The notes below the pieces were generated by a model, which worked only from the letters and a program-made list of their open reading frames with translations, searched no databases and was not told the DNA's origin. From Planctomycetota bacterium (lineage in GTDB: Bacteria > Planctomycetota > UBA11346): a stretch of DNA of 37,921 bases. The stretch lies in contig JALHRW010000027.1 in assembly GCA_022841245.1 (NCBI GenBank), forward strand, positions 1 to 37,921, read 5' to 3'. Below, one piece after another: positions 1 through 7,151 of this stretch; positions within the stretch are counted from its first letter, which is position 1, and each line of letters opens with the position of its first letter. Position numbers and translations under genes: made by a program.

Positions 1-1
1 C

Positions 2-1297
2 GCCGCCGCGGCCGAGACCGAGCGCATCGGCGCCGTCCGCGCCCTGGCCAAGGGCCACCCGGCGATCGAGGCCCAGGCGATCAAGGATGGCTGGGACGCC
101 CAGCGCACCGAACTGGAGGTGCTGCGCGCCAGCCGGCCGCAGGCGCCGGCCGTCCACGTCCGCGACGAGAGCCTGACCGCCGCCGTGCTGGAGGCCGCCT
201 GCGTCGAGGCCGGCAAGCACGACGAGCCCGAGACGGTCTGCGACCCGAAGGCGCTGGAGGCCGCGCACCGCCGCTTCCGCGGCAAGATCAGCCTGCAGCG
301 CCTGATCCTGGAGGCGGCCTGGGCCAACGGCTGCACCGTTCGCGCCTTCGACGACGATCCCCGCACCGTGCTGCGCGCCGCCTGGGGCGGTGGCATCCAG
401 GCCGCCGGTCTCTCGTCCATCGATCTGCCGGGCATCCTCTCGAACGTCGCCAACAAGTTCCTGCTCGACGGCTTCAACTCGGCCGAGGGCACCTGGCGGA
501 ACATCTGCCGCATCGGCTCGGTGAAGGACTTCAAAGCCATCACCCGCTACCGCCTGCTGGGCAACATGACCTACGAGCGGGTCGCGCCGGGCGGCGAACT
601 GAAGCACGGCAAGCTGGGCGAGGAGCGCTTCACCAACCAGGCCGACACCTACGGCAAGCTCGTCGCCATCGACCGGCGCGACATCATCAACGATGACCTC
701 AGCGTCATCACCGCCGTGCCGCAGGAACTCGGCCGCGGGGCGAGCCAGTCGCTCAACGACCTGTTCTGGACCGCCTTCCTCGACCACGCCGCCTTCTTCA
801 CCGCCGGCAACAAGAACCTGCTCACCGGCGCTGACACCGCCCTGACCATCGACGGGCTGACCAAGGCCGAGGTGCTGTTCAACCAGCAGGTCGACGGCAG
901 CGGTCGTCCGCTGGGCATCGCCCCGGCGATCCTGCTGGTGCCCACCAGCCTGACCGCCATCGGCAGCGCCCTGGTCAAGGCGACCGAGATCCGCGAGACC
1001 ACGGCCAACGCCAAGTACCCGGTCTTCAACCCGCATCAGGGCAAGTTCCGGGTCGAGATGAGCCGCTACCTCGACAACCCCAAGATCGCCGGCGGTTCGT
1101 CGAAGGCCTGGTATCTGCTGGCCGAGCCGGCGGACCTCGCGGCCATCGAGGTGGTCTTCCTCAACGGCCAGGAGGCCCCGGTGATCGAGACCGCCGACGC
1201 GGACTTCTCGACCCTGGGCATCCAGCTGCGCGGCTACCACGACTTCGGCGTGGCCAAGCAGGACCCCCGCGCCGCGCTGAAGGCCAAGGGCGAGTGA
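2..1297 (+). CDS. Phage major capsid protein, C-terminal part of a prohead protease-capsid fusion (5' partial)
   Basis: The frame is open from base 2, the left edge, to the TGA at 1295-1297, so the N-terminus lies outside the window; the GTG at 119 is probably internal. The first residues visible (AAAAETERIGAVRAL and the TELEVLRAS segment that follows) resemble the linker that joins a ClpP-like prohead protease to the capsid domain in Mu-type fusion proteins. The rest carries a gpT-like capsid pattern: a conserved FNSAEGTWRNICRIGSVKDF segment, GELKHGKLGEERF, and the DRRDIINDDL segment. The product would form the phage head shell after self-processing. The downstream DUF2190 gene fits this. 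The protease half is inferred, since it is not in the window. Confidence 0.85.
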   Translation, partial: AAAAETERIGAVRALAKGHPAIEAQAIKDGWDAQRTELEVLRASRPQAPAVHVRDESLTAAVLEAACVEAGKHDEPETVCDPKALEAAHRRFRGKISLQRLILEAAWANGCTVRAFDDDPRTVLRAAWGGGIQAAGLSSIDLPGILSNVANKFLLDGFNSAEGTWRNICRIGSVKDFKAITRYRLLGNMTYERVAPGGELKHGKLGEERFTNQADTYGKLVAIDRRDIINDDLSVITAVPQELGRGASQSLNDLFWTAFLDHAAFFTAGNKNLLTGADTALTIDGLTKAEVLFNQQVDGSGRPLGIAPAILLVPTSLTAIGSALVKATEIRETTANAKYPVFNPHQGKFRVEMSRYLDNPKIAGGSSKAWYLLAEPADLAAIEVVFLNGQEAPVIETADADFSTLGIQLRGYHDFGVAKQDPRAALKAKGE

Positions 1298-1305
1298 TCG
1301 GCCCG

Positions 1306-1340
1306 GCAGGAGCAGGCGAGCCATCATCGCCTGCTCCTGC
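1306..1340. terminator. Perfect 14-bp stem-loop between capsid and cement genes
   Basis: Left arm 1306-1319 (GCAGGAGCAGGCGA) and right arm 1327-1340 are exact reverse complements around a 7-base loop. The hairpin sits 8 bases after the capsid stop and about 33 bases before the next start. There is no T-tract after it (GCACCCCACC follows), so it is not a classical Rho-independent terminator. It may be an attenuator or a 3' mRNA-stabilising hairpin that raises capsid expression relative to downstream genes. Confidence 0.6.
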
Positions 1341-1373
1341 GCACCCCACCCATCTCCATCAGGAACCAACCGC

Positions 1374-1709
1374 ATGCCCGCGATCTACGTCCAGGACGGC
1401 GACATCGTCGATCACATCCCCGCCACCGATCTGCCCCTCGGGGCGGTGGTGGTGCTGGGGTCGATGATCGGCATCGCCCACCGCCCCATCCCCGCCAACG
1501 CCCTCGGCAGCCTCGCCATCGAGGGCATCTGGGACCTCCCCATCTCGCCCACGCTGGTCTTCCCGGCCTGGTCGCCGGTGTGGTGGAACCCGGCCAGCGG
1601 CGAACTGACCCTCGACCCGGCCCTGTTCCCCGGCTGCGTCCGCGCCGGTGTGCTGGTGCGCGCCGTCGTGGGCAACGAGCCGACCGCCCGCGTCCTCATC
1701 AACCGCTGA
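1374..1709 (+). CDS. DUF2190-family capsid cement/decoration protein
   Basis: A 111-residue protein with the DUF2190 layout: N-terminal YVQDGDIVDHIP, then LGAVVVLGSMIGIAHRPI and a GSLAIEGIWDLP strand, followed by a WWNPASGELT segment. DUF2190 proteins are small beta-rich proteins encoded next to major capsid genes, and several decorate or stabilise the capsid. Here it follows the capsid gene directly, behind the stem-loop at 1306-1340. An AGGA-type ribosome site (CAGGAACC) lies just upstream of the ATG. Family assignment is good; a decoration role is inferred from family and position. Confidence 0.75.
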   Translation: MPAIYVQDGDIVDHIPATDLPLGAVVVLGSMIGIAHRPIPANALGSLAIEGIWDLPISPTLVFPAWSPVWWNPASGELTLDPALFPGCVRAGVLVRAVVGNEPTARVLINR

Positions 1710-1716
1710 GGCAGGC

Positions 1717-2094
1717 GTGGCAGACCTCCTGGGCGCCGGCCTCGACTGGCTCGACCAGCAGCGCGAGCGGTTCCTCACCCGGCTGGTGACCTACCGGCGA
1801 GGCGCCCAGGAGGTCGCGGTCCCGGCCACGGTCGGCCGCACGGTCTTCCGGCTCGACACCGGGCCGGGCGTCACCGAGCGGATCGAGGCCCGGGACTACC
1901 TGATCGCCGCGACGCATCTGGCCGGCTTCGGCCCACCGCAGCGCGGCGACCGGGTGATCGAGGAGGCCGGCGGGCAGCGCCACCTCTACGAGGTGCTCGC
2001 CCCCGGCCGCGAGCCGCACTGGCGCTGGTCGGACCCGAACCGGCGCACCTACCGCATCCACACCAAGCATCTGTCCTCGGAGGCCGCCCCATGA
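1717..2094 (+). CDS. Phage head completion/neck-type protein
   Basis: The GTG at 1717 was chosen because it follows the DUF2190 stop by 7 bases, with GAGGC just upstream, and gives the natural N-terminus VADLLGAGLDWLDQQR. The 125-residue product starts with an amphipathic helix and continues as a beta-rich domain (VTYRRGAQEVAVPAT, then RIEARDYLIAATHL and RGDRVIEE), ending with HWRWSDPNRRTYRIHTK. This pattern and the place between the capsid and tail genes match small head-tail connector proteins of siphovirus-like prophages. I recognise the family by pattern but know no experimentally defined role. Its stop overlaps the next start (ATGA). Confidence 0.6.
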   Translation: MADLLGAGLDWLDQQRERFLTRLVTYRRGAQEVAVPATVGRTVFRLDTGPGVTERIEARDYLIAATHLAGFGPPQRGDRVIEEAGGQRHLYEVLAPGREPHWRWSDPNRRTYRIHTKHLSSEAAP

Positions 2095-2423
2095 TCGAGA
2101 CTGTCGCCAAGATGAGCATGGTCGGGCTGTTCGCCGCGGCGACCCCGATCGATGCCTCCGAGCCGTCGCTGTGGGCGCAATGGGGGCTCGCCGGCCTGGT
2201 CGTGGCCTACGTCCTCTGGCGCGACTGGCAGCGTGAGAAGCGCATGGGTGCGGCCATCGACGGCCAGCAGAAGTGGATCCGCGAGACCCTGGTCGGTGCC
2301 CTGGAGCGCAACGCGAAGGCGATGGAGCGCATGGCCACCTGGCTGGAGCGGGCCGAGGACCCGCGCTTCGCCTCGACCCGCCGGCTGCGCGCCGTGGAGG
2401 ACGCCGATGGCAACCACGGCTGA
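2091..2423 (+). CDS. Small single-pass membrane protein in phage head-tail cluster
   Basis: 110 residues; ATG at 2091 overlaps the previous stop as ATGA. A hydrophobic helix covers roughly residues 29-44 (WAQWGLAGLVVAYVLW), followed by a charged, probably coiled-coil tail (about 45-105) rich in Arg, Glu and Lys. One membrane segment plus a charged cytoplasmic tail would fit a holin-like or membrane-associated phage protein, or a superinfection factor. No family is recognised. It overlaps the next gene by 17 bases in another frame, so translation is probably coupled. Confidence 0.5.
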   Translation: MIETVAKMSMVGLFAAATPIDASEPSLWAQWGLAGLVVAYVLWRDWQREKRMGAAIDGQQKWIRETLVGALERNAKAMERMATWLERAEDPRFASTRRLRAVEDADGNHG

Positions 2424-2838
2424 GATCGCCCAGGCGGTAGTCGAGAGCCTGAACGCCACCGCGTTCAGCCGGCCCTTCACTGCCGAGCGGGCCTACCTCC
2501 CGCTCTTCGACCTCGGGGAGATGGCGACCCTGCATGTCACTGTCGTCGCTGCGGGCCGGACGATGAAGCCGGTCTGCCGGGCGCACCTGGAGGTCGAACA
2601 CCGCATCGAGATCGCGGTGCAGCAGAAGCTCGCCGGCGAGGGGCTCGCGGACTGCGATCCGCTCCTCGACCTGGTGGGCGAGATCGCCGACCACTTCACG
2701 GGGCAGCGCCTGGCGGGCGCGCCCGAGGCGGCCTGGGTGAAAACCGAGCACGCGCCGCTCATCGCCCCCGAACACCTCAACGAACTCCGCCAATTCACCT
2801 CCGTCCTCACCGTCACCTACCGCACCTGGGAGAACTGA
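2407..2838 (+). CDS. Phage neck/tail-connector-type protein
   Basis: The frame is open further upstream, but ATG 2407 gives a sensible N-terminus (MATTAEIAQAVVESLN) inside the end of the previous gene; the 143-residue product has no low-complexity leader. It contains FTAERAYLPLFDLGEM and LHVTVVAAGRTM, an acidic QQKLAGEG region, and ends FTSVLTVTYRTWEN, a typical phage connector-like alpha/beta protein in the position of a tail terminator or head-tail joining protein. The stop overlaps the next ATG (TGATG). Function is inferred from position and pattern only. Confidence 0.55.
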   Translation: MATTAEIAQAVVESLNATAFSRPFTAERAYLPLFDLGEMATLHVTVVAAGRTMKPVCRAHLEVEHRIEIAVQQKLAGEGLADCDPLLDLVGEIADHFTGQRLAGAPEAAWVKTEHAPLIAPEHLNELRQFTSVLTVTYRTWEN

Positions 2839-3095
2839 TGACCAATCTCGTCCAACGGGTGATCGACTGCACCCCCGCCTGGCAGGCGGCTACCACCCTG
2901 CCCGAGGAGATCGCCACCGTCGATGTCCTCGCCCTGTCCACCAACAGCGCCCCGGTCGAGTTCCTGGGCGACACCGGCCAGGCCGTGCCCTGGGCGCCCG
3001 GCGAGTGGCATACCTTCCCCCGCATCAACCTGGCGAAACTCCAGGTCCGCGGTCAGCAGGGTGACCGCGTCACCGTGGTGGGTGGCGCATGGTGA
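2838..3095 (+). CDS. Small phage protein, paralogue of the gene at 3631-3888
   Basis: 85 residues starting at the ATG of a TGATG overlap. The last 60 residues align without gaps to the gene at 3631-3888 with about half the positions identical, sharing ATVDV, the PGE-x-HT box, VRG and a terminal VGG-x-W. Both copies are exactly 85 residues and flank a collagen-like gene, so they probably arose by local duplication. The predicted all-beta character suggests a structural or appendage component. No named family is recognised. Confidence 0.6.
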   Translation: MTNLVQRVIDCTPAWQAATTLPEEIATVDVLALSTNSAPVEFLGDTGQAVPWAPGEWHTFPRINLAKLQVRGQQGDRVTVVGGAW

Positions 3096-3634
3096 TGGGC
3101 ACCTACCGCGGCGCGGCCGGCGGCGGCGTCCCCGGACCGCAGGGGCCGATGGGACCGCCGGGACCGCCCGGCCCCCAGGGGCCGGTGGGCTTGTCCGGCC
3201 CAGCGGATCTGAGCGGCAGCGCGCTCGGCGTCTTCGGCCAGGCCGTGATGGGTCCGTCCCTGGTGCCCTACCCCAACAACCAGTGGAGCGTCCTCAGCTT
3301 CGACGTGAAGGAGTGGGACACCCATACCGCCTTCTCGCTGCTGCCGGAATGGCGATGGACGGCTCCGGTCCGCGGCGTCTATCAGTTGCAGGCCAGCGTC
3401 ATGCTGCAGAGCGTCGCCGGCAATCCGATCTGGGAACTGCAGGTGCGCCGCTCCGGCCAGGAACGTGCGCAGGCCGCCTTCACCGGCTTCGCCGGGCAGA
3501 TCTCCTGGACCGGCATCGTCGGCCTTGGGGAGTTCCTGCAGGTGGCCATCCGGCCCACGGGTGCTCCGACGCTGATCCACGGCGGGCCGCCGCGCACCTG
3601 CATCACCATCGCCGGCTGCGGGGTGCTGCCGTGA
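3095..3634 (+). CDS. Collagen-like phage appendage protein with C1q/TNF-like tail domain
   Basis: The protein begins MGTYRGAAGGG and then runs into Gly-X-Y repeats (GPQGPMGPPGPPGPQGP, roughly residues 12-28). It continues as a roughly 120-residue beta-sandwich-like domain with WSVLSFDVKEWDT and GVYQLQASVML, which resembles C1q/TNF-type trimeric heads. Trimeric collagen-like stalks with such heads are common in phage fibres and decoration proteins. I chose ATG 3095 because it repeats the TGATG coupling seen at 2836-2840 and 3886-3890; ATG 3089 in the same frame is an alternative. It lies between two paralogous 85-residue genes. Confidence 0.7.
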   Translation: MGTYRGAAGGGVPGPQGPMGPPGPPGPQGPVGLSGPADLSGSALGVFGQAVMGPSLVPYPNNQWSVLSFDVKEWDTHTAFSLLPEWRWTAPVRGVYQLQASVMLQSVAGNPIWELQVRRSGQERAQAAFTGFAGQISWTGIVGLGEFLQVAIRPTGAPTLIHGGPPRTCITIAGCGVLP

Positions 3635-3888
3635 ACAACGTGGTCCTGCGCACCCTCCCGCTGACCGCCGCGTTCCGGCCGCTGTCGCCCCAGGACGTCG
3701 AGGTGGCGACCGTCGATGTCACCGCGCCCCCGTCCAACCAGGGGCCGGTGATCTTCGAGGGCGACGATGGCAGCACCGTCACCTGGATCCCCGGCGAGTA
3801 CCACACCCTGCTGCGGGTGAACCTGGGCGCGATCCGCGTCCGCGGCACGCCGGGCGATGTCCTGACCCTGGTCGGCGGGACCTGGTGA
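3631..3888 (+). CDS. Small phage protein, paralogue of the gene at 2838-3095
   Basis: A GTG start at 3631 overlaps the previous stop (GTGA) and gives an 85-residue protein, exactly the length of its paralogue at 2838-3095. Shared positions include ATVDV, PV-x-F-x-GD-x-G, W-x-PGE-x-HT, VRG-x-x-GD and the C-terminal VGG-x-W. The frame is open further upstream, but that part runs antisense in character to the collagen-like gene and has no paralogue match. Function is unknown; presumably virion-associated. Confidence 0.6.
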   Translation: MNNVVLRTLPLTAAFRPLSPQDVEVATVDVTAPPSNQGPVIFEGDDGSTVTWIPGEYHTLLRVNLGAIRVRGTPGDVLTLVGGTW

Positions 3889-4145
3889 TGGCGCCGCCCT
3901 TCTTCGGCGGCGGCGGAACCGGTGGCGGGGGCGGCGGCTCGCCGCAGCGCCTCAGCTACCGGCACCGCCAGGACGCCGCCTCGTCGGTCTGGATCATCGC
4001 CCATGGCCTCGGCTTCCGCCCGGCCGGGGTGCAGGTGACCGACAGCACCGGCGATGACGTCGAGGGAGCCGTCTCCCATCCGGACGAGAACACCACCCAC
4101 ATCCACTTCGACGTGCCGGTTGCCGGCATCGCCGACCTCTCCTGA
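3888..4145 (+). CDS. Glycine-rich small tail-fibre-type protein
   Basis: 85 residues; ATG 3888 overlaps the previous stop as TGATG. The N-terminus is a glycine tract (about residues 6-18). It is followed by a single 60-residue beta module with RQDAASSVWIIAHGLGFRP and VTDSTGDDVEGAV, which resembles the repeated beta modules of phage and prophage tail-fibre or appendage proteins. The next gene carries a similar module (LLGHGLGTRDVQVAVLDAAD), so the two probably belong to one fibre or baseplate appendage. Confidence 0.6.
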   Translation: MAPPFFGGGGTGGGGGGSPQRLSYRHRQDAASSVWIIAHGLGFRPAGVQVTDSTGDDVEGAVSHPDENTTHIHFDVPVAGIADLS

Positions 4146-4157
4146 AGGCCCACACCC

Positions 4158-4802
4158 ATGAAGAAGATCGCCGTTCCCATCGACATGCTCGGCCTCGCCA
4201 TCCGCCACCTGGCCAACCCGGTCGCGGCCGACGATGCCGCCACCAAGGGCCACGCCGACACGGTGGCCGACCAGGCGCGGGCCACCGCCATCGCCACCAT
4301 CGCGGCACAGCGCGGCATCCCCAACGGCTACGCCACCCTCGACGTGGACGGCAAGCTCGCCATCGGCCAGCTGCCGGCCCTGGCCATCACCGACACCTTC
4401 GTGGTCGGCAGCGAGGCCGAGATGCTGGCGCTCGACGTCCAGGTGGGCGACGTGGCGATCCGGTCGGATCAGCAGAAGTCGTACATCCTCGCCATCGACG
4501 GGGCGAACGACATCGGCCACTGGCGCGAACTCCTGGCCTCGGGCTACGTGGTCGCGGTCGATGGCATGACCGGCTACATCACCCTGTCCTGGCAGACCGA
4601 CATCGGCGACGGGGTGGCGACCAGCTTCCTCCTCGGTCACGGCCTCGGCACCCGCGACGTGCAGGTGGCGGTCCTCGATGCGGCCGACGACTACGCCGAC
4701 GTCGAGTGCCGCGTCACCCGGCCCTCCGACTGGGAGGTGCGGGTCGAGTTCGGCATCGCCGCGCCCGCGGCGAACGCCTACCGGGTCGTCGTGCAGCGCT
4801 GA
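4158..4802 (+). CDS. Tail fibre/appendage protein
   Basis: 214 residues. The N-terminal MKKIAVPIDMLGLAIRHLAN segment is typical of fibre attachment regions. A middle GYATLDVDGKLAIGQLPALA segment followed by ITDTFVVGSEAEMLALDVQ is common in phage tail fibres, and the C-terminal half holds a beta module (DGVATSFLLGHGLG then RDVQVAVLD) related to that of the preceding gene. The role is host contact or fibre assembly by family pattern. A GAAGG-type ribosome site lies upstream. Confidence 0.7.
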   Translation: MKKIAVPIDMLGLAIRHLANPVAADDAATKGHADTVADQARATAIATIAAQRGIPNGYATLDVDGKLAIGQLPALAITDTFVVGSEAEMLALDVQVGDVAIRSDQQKSYILAIDGANDIGHWRELLASGYVVAVDGMTGYITLSWQTDIGDGVATSFLLGHGLGTRDVQVAVLDAADDYADVECRVTRPSDWEVRVEFGIAAPAANAYRVVVQR

Positions 4803-4820
4803 TCCGAGCCATGAGCGCCC

Positions 4821-5537
4821 ATGCCGATCCGCCGCATCCTCGTCGACCTCGAACTGGCCGCGCTCGCTGATCCGGATGCCTCCGGCGACGTGCTGCTGGT
4901 CGTCACCCCCGATGGCGTCCTCAAGCGCCAGGAGATCCCGCCACCCATGAGCACCCTGACCTACGGCCCTGGCACCTACGACCTGGTGGTGCCGCCCGGT
5001 GTGACCAGCCTCCAGGTCGAGGCCCAGGCCCCCGGTGGTGGGGCGGCGGGCGCCGGCACCACCACCACGCCAGGGACGCCGGGCACGGACGGCGGCAACA
5101 CCGAGGTCCTGCGGGCCGGAACCCCGCTCGTGCGGGCCTTCGGCGGCAAGGGTGGGCGGTACAACGCCCCGGTCGGATCGCGCGCCGGACGGGGCGGATT
5201 CGGCGGCCTGGGCGGCATCAGCTACCGAGGTGGCGATGGCCTGACCGCCACGCCCTGGAGCGGTGGTGCCGCCGGGGTGTCGATCGTGGACTCCCTGCGC
5301 GGCCAGGGCGGGCTCATCACCGCCGAGGCGTCCTCGGGCGGCGGCGGGGCCGGGGCCAACAACACCGTCTCGCTGCCCGGCGGCGGGGGCGAATACGTCA
5401 CCGGCCAGATTCCGGTCACCCCCGGCGAGACCCTGACCCTGGTGGTCGGGGTCGGCGGCCCCGGCGGCGCGGGCAGCACCGCCACCCAGCAACCCGGCCG
5501 CAGCGGCGGCCCCGGCTTCCTGGTCCTGCGGTGGTGA
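4821..5537 (+). CDS. Glycine-rich tail tip/fibre protein
   Basis: 238 residues. A short N-terminal region (MPIRRILVDLELAALADPDA) precedes a Gly/Ala-rich domain with repeated GGGG and GPGG stretches from about residue 70 to the end, and a beta repeat containing YGPGTYDLVVPPGVTSLQVEAQA. Glycine-rich domains of this kind occur in phage adhesins and in tail-fibre C-termini as polyglycine lattices. ATG 4821 is taken; the ATG at 4811 is in another frame. Specific receptor function cannot be read from the sequence. Confidence 0.65.
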   Translation: MPIRRILVDLELAALADPDASGDVLLVVTPDGVLKRQEIPPPMSTLTYGPGTYDLVVPPGVTSLQVEAQAPGGGAAGAGTTTTPGTPGTDGGNTEVLRAGTPLVRAFGGKGGRYNAPVGSRAGRGGFGGLGGISYRGGDGLTATPWSGGAAGVSIVDSLRGQGGLITAEASSGGGGAGANNTVSLPGGGGEYVTGQIPVTPGETLTLVVGVGGPGGAGSTATQQPGRSGGPGFLVLRW

Positions 5538-5540
5538 GCC

Positions 5541-5975
5541 ATGATCGGCATGCGTCTGGCGCAGGCCAAGGCCGGCTTCTTCGACCGCGCGGCGGTGATG
5601 AACGCCACCTCGCGGGCCGAGCGGAAGGTCCTCTCCCGCTTCGGCGCCTTCGTCCGGCAACGGGCGAGGACCTCGATGAAGCGGCGCAAGGATCCGGCTC
5701 CGCCCGGTCAGCCGCCCTCGGCGCATGTCGGTCTGCTGCGGCAGCACCTCTACTTCGCCTGGGACGGGCAGCGCCGCTCGGTCGTGATCGGCCCGGTGCT
5801 CCTGAACCAGAAGCGGGGGAACGTGCCGCCGCTCCTCGAGTACGGCGGCCCGACCGTCCTGGTGCGCTGGGGGCAGGCCCGCCGCATCACCATCGCGCCC
5901 CGCCCCTACATGGCGCCGGCCTTCGCCGCTGAACAGAAGTCCCTCCCGCCCCTGTGGCGCAACTCCATCCGCTAA
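5541..5975 (+). CDS. Phage tail completion/head-tail connector protein (gp10/gpG-like)
   Basis: 144 residues. It is strongly basic in the N-terminal half (RAERKVLSRFGAFVRQRAR, then SMKRRKDPAPPGQPPSAHVG), with a conserved PGQPPSAH loop and a second domain containing SVVIGPVLLNQ and LLEYGG. This layout is that of HK97 gp10-like or Mu gpG-like tail completion proteins, which cap the tail tube and join it to the head. It sits directly before the tail tube gene, as usual. Confidence 0.7.
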   Translation: MIGMRLAQAKAGFFDRAAVMNATSRAERKVLSRFGAFVRQRARTSMKRRKDPAPPGQPPSAHVGLLRQHLYFAWDGQRRSVVIGPVLLNQKRGNVPPLLEYGGPTVLVRWGQARRITIAPRPYMAPAFAAEQKSLPPLWRNSIR

Positions 5976-5987
5976 GGAATCCTCCCC

Positions 5988-6428
5988 ATGGCCATCCGCC
6001 TCGGTCTCCAGTGCAAGGCCTACATCAAGCGCGGCACCCCCGCCGCGTGGCATGAGGTCGGCAACCTCCGCAACGTCACGCTGTCGCTCGAAAAGGGCGA
6101 GGCGGACATCACCACCCGCGCCGCCAACGGCTGGAAGCTGACGGTCGGCACCCTCAAGGAGGGTTCGGTCGAAACGGAAATGGTCTGGGACGGCGACGAC
6201 CTGAACTTCGTGGCGATCAAGGACGCCTACTTCAACGACACCTCGGTGGAGATGGCCTTCCTCGACGGGCCGAACGTCGCGCCGTCGCAGGGCCTCTACG
6301 CCCGCTTCTCGGTCACCAACCTGTCGCGCGACGAGAACCTGGAGGAGGCCGTCCTCGCCAAGGTGACCCTCAAGCCGACCTACGATGCGACGCTCGCGCC
6401 CACCTGGGCGACGGCGCCGCTGGTCTGA
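5988..6428 (+). CDS. Major tail tube protein
   Basis: 146 residues, preceded by AAGGAATCC as ribosome site. The pattern NLRNVTLSLEKGEADITTRA, then GTLKEGSVETEMVWDGDD and a C-terminal EEAVLAKVTLKPTY segment is that of TP901-1-type major tail proteins, in which a beta-barrel with a long hairpin stacks into the hexameric tail tube. It lies between the tail completion protein and the tail assembly chaperone, the expected order in siphovirus-like tail modules. Confidence 0.8.
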   Translation: MAIRLGLQCKAYIKRGTPAAWHEVGNLRNVTLSLEKGEADITTRAANGWKLTVGTLKEGSVETEMVWDGDDLNFVAIKDAYFNDTSVEMAFLDGPNVAPSQGLYARFSVTNLSRDENLEEAVLAKVTLKPTYDATLAPTWATAPLV

Positions 6429-6438
6429 GGGCATCACC

Positions 6439-6915
6439 ATGCACACCTTCACCGATGCCCTCGGACGTTCCTGGTCCATCGAGATCACCGTCGCCACCCT
6501 GAAGCGCATCCGCGCCCTGGCCGGCGTCGACCTCATCGAGGCGGCCGGCGGCACGCTGCTCGACCGCCTGGTGGCCGACCCGGTGCTGCTAGGCGACGTG
6601 CTCTTCGCCTGCGTGAAGCCGCAGGCCGATGAGCGCAAGATCACCGACGAGGACTTCGGCCGCAGCCTCGCCGGCGACGCCATCGACACGGCCACCACCG
6701 CGCTCCTGGAGGAGTTCGTGGCTTTTTTCCCGAAGCCCCGCCGGCAGGTGCTCGCCCAGGCGCTGGCCAAGCTGGCGGGGTGGCGGGCGGCGGCGCTGTT
6801 GGCGGCGGAGGCCCGGCTCAACGACCCCGCCCTCGACGCGACCGTGCTGGCGGCTCTGCGTGGTCCCTCATCTGGCAGTGCGCCGGCCTCTGCGGGATCG
6901 ACCCCGCCGAGCTGA
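6439..6915 (+). CDS. Tail assembly chaperone, first frame (G-like)
   Basis: 158 residues from ATG 6439. Recognisable segments are MHTFTDALGRSWSIEITV, ADPVLLGDVLFACVKPQ, and the ITDEDFGRSLAGDAID helix followed by ALLEEFVAFF. The family is found between tail tube and tape measure genes, in the place of lambda gpG, and binds the tape measure during assembly. The C-terminal tail (GSAPASAGSTPPS) is low complexity. A second conserved segment follows in the -1 frame (see the next entries), the usual arrangement for a G/GT pair. Confidence 0.7.
   Translation: MHTFTDALGRSWSIEITVATLKRIRALAGVDLIEAAGGTLLDRLVADPVLLGDVLFACVKPQADERKITDEDFGRSLAGDAIDTATTALLEEFVAFFPKPRRQVLAQALAKLAGWRAAALLAAEARLNDPALDATVLAALRGPSSGSAPASAGSTPPS
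6723..6729 (+). other. Candidate -1 frameshift slippery heptamer T_TTT_TTC
   Basis: In the frame of the tail assembly chaperone the sequence reads gcT TTT TTC, a canonical X-XXY-YYZ slippery site and the only T-run in a very GC-rich gene. A -1 shift here enters the frame that encodes the second chaperone segment ending at 7151, and I find no stop codon in that frame from 6729 onward. A weak point is that the peptide read just after the slip would be low-complexity Gly/Ala/Pro sequence. Slippage could instead occur nearer 6850-6915. Confidence 0.4.
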
Positions 6916-6929
6916 CCCTGCGAGAACTA

Positions 6930-7151
6930 ATGGCGATGGCTGAAGCGCGGTCGCAGGAGCGGTGGAACCACACCGCCGCCCTGCTCGCGCTCATCGCCAA
7001 CTGTCACCGTGACCCGCACCGGCGGAAGGCTTACGAGCCGGCCGACTTCCTGCCCGGCCGCGCCGGTCGGGATGAGGTGTTGCCGGCCGCCGATCTGTCC
7101 GTGCTGAAGTCCGTCTTCGTGGACCGCCAACCCCTGGAGAAGCCGCGATGA
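6930..7151 (+). CDS. Tail assembly chaperone, second segment (T-like, -1 frame)
   Basis: ATG 6930 is the first ATG usable for independent translation and gives 73 residues (MAMAEARSQERWNHTAALLALIANCHRDP and onward). The conserved-looking pattern, however, begins earlier in the same frame at about 6858 (WSLIWQCAGLCGIDPAELT then LRELM), where no ATG, GTG or TTG lies close by; the only start further up is GTG 6780. This suggests that the segment is made as a C-terminal extension of the preceding chaperone by -1 frameshifting. Its position just before the lipoprotein and tape measure genes supports the chaperone assignment. The stop overlaps the next ATG (ATGA). Confidence 0.6.
   Translation: MAMAEARSQERWNHTAALLALIANCHRDPHRRKAYEPADFLPGRAGRDEVLPAADLSVLKSVFVDRQPLEKPR

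Noticed and set aside
3603-6821. Very long open frame on the minus strand (over 1000 codons)
   Set aside because: It runs antisense to recognisable tail genes; its translation is low-complexity Arg/Gly/Ala/His sequence typical of a mirror frame in GC-rich coding DNA.
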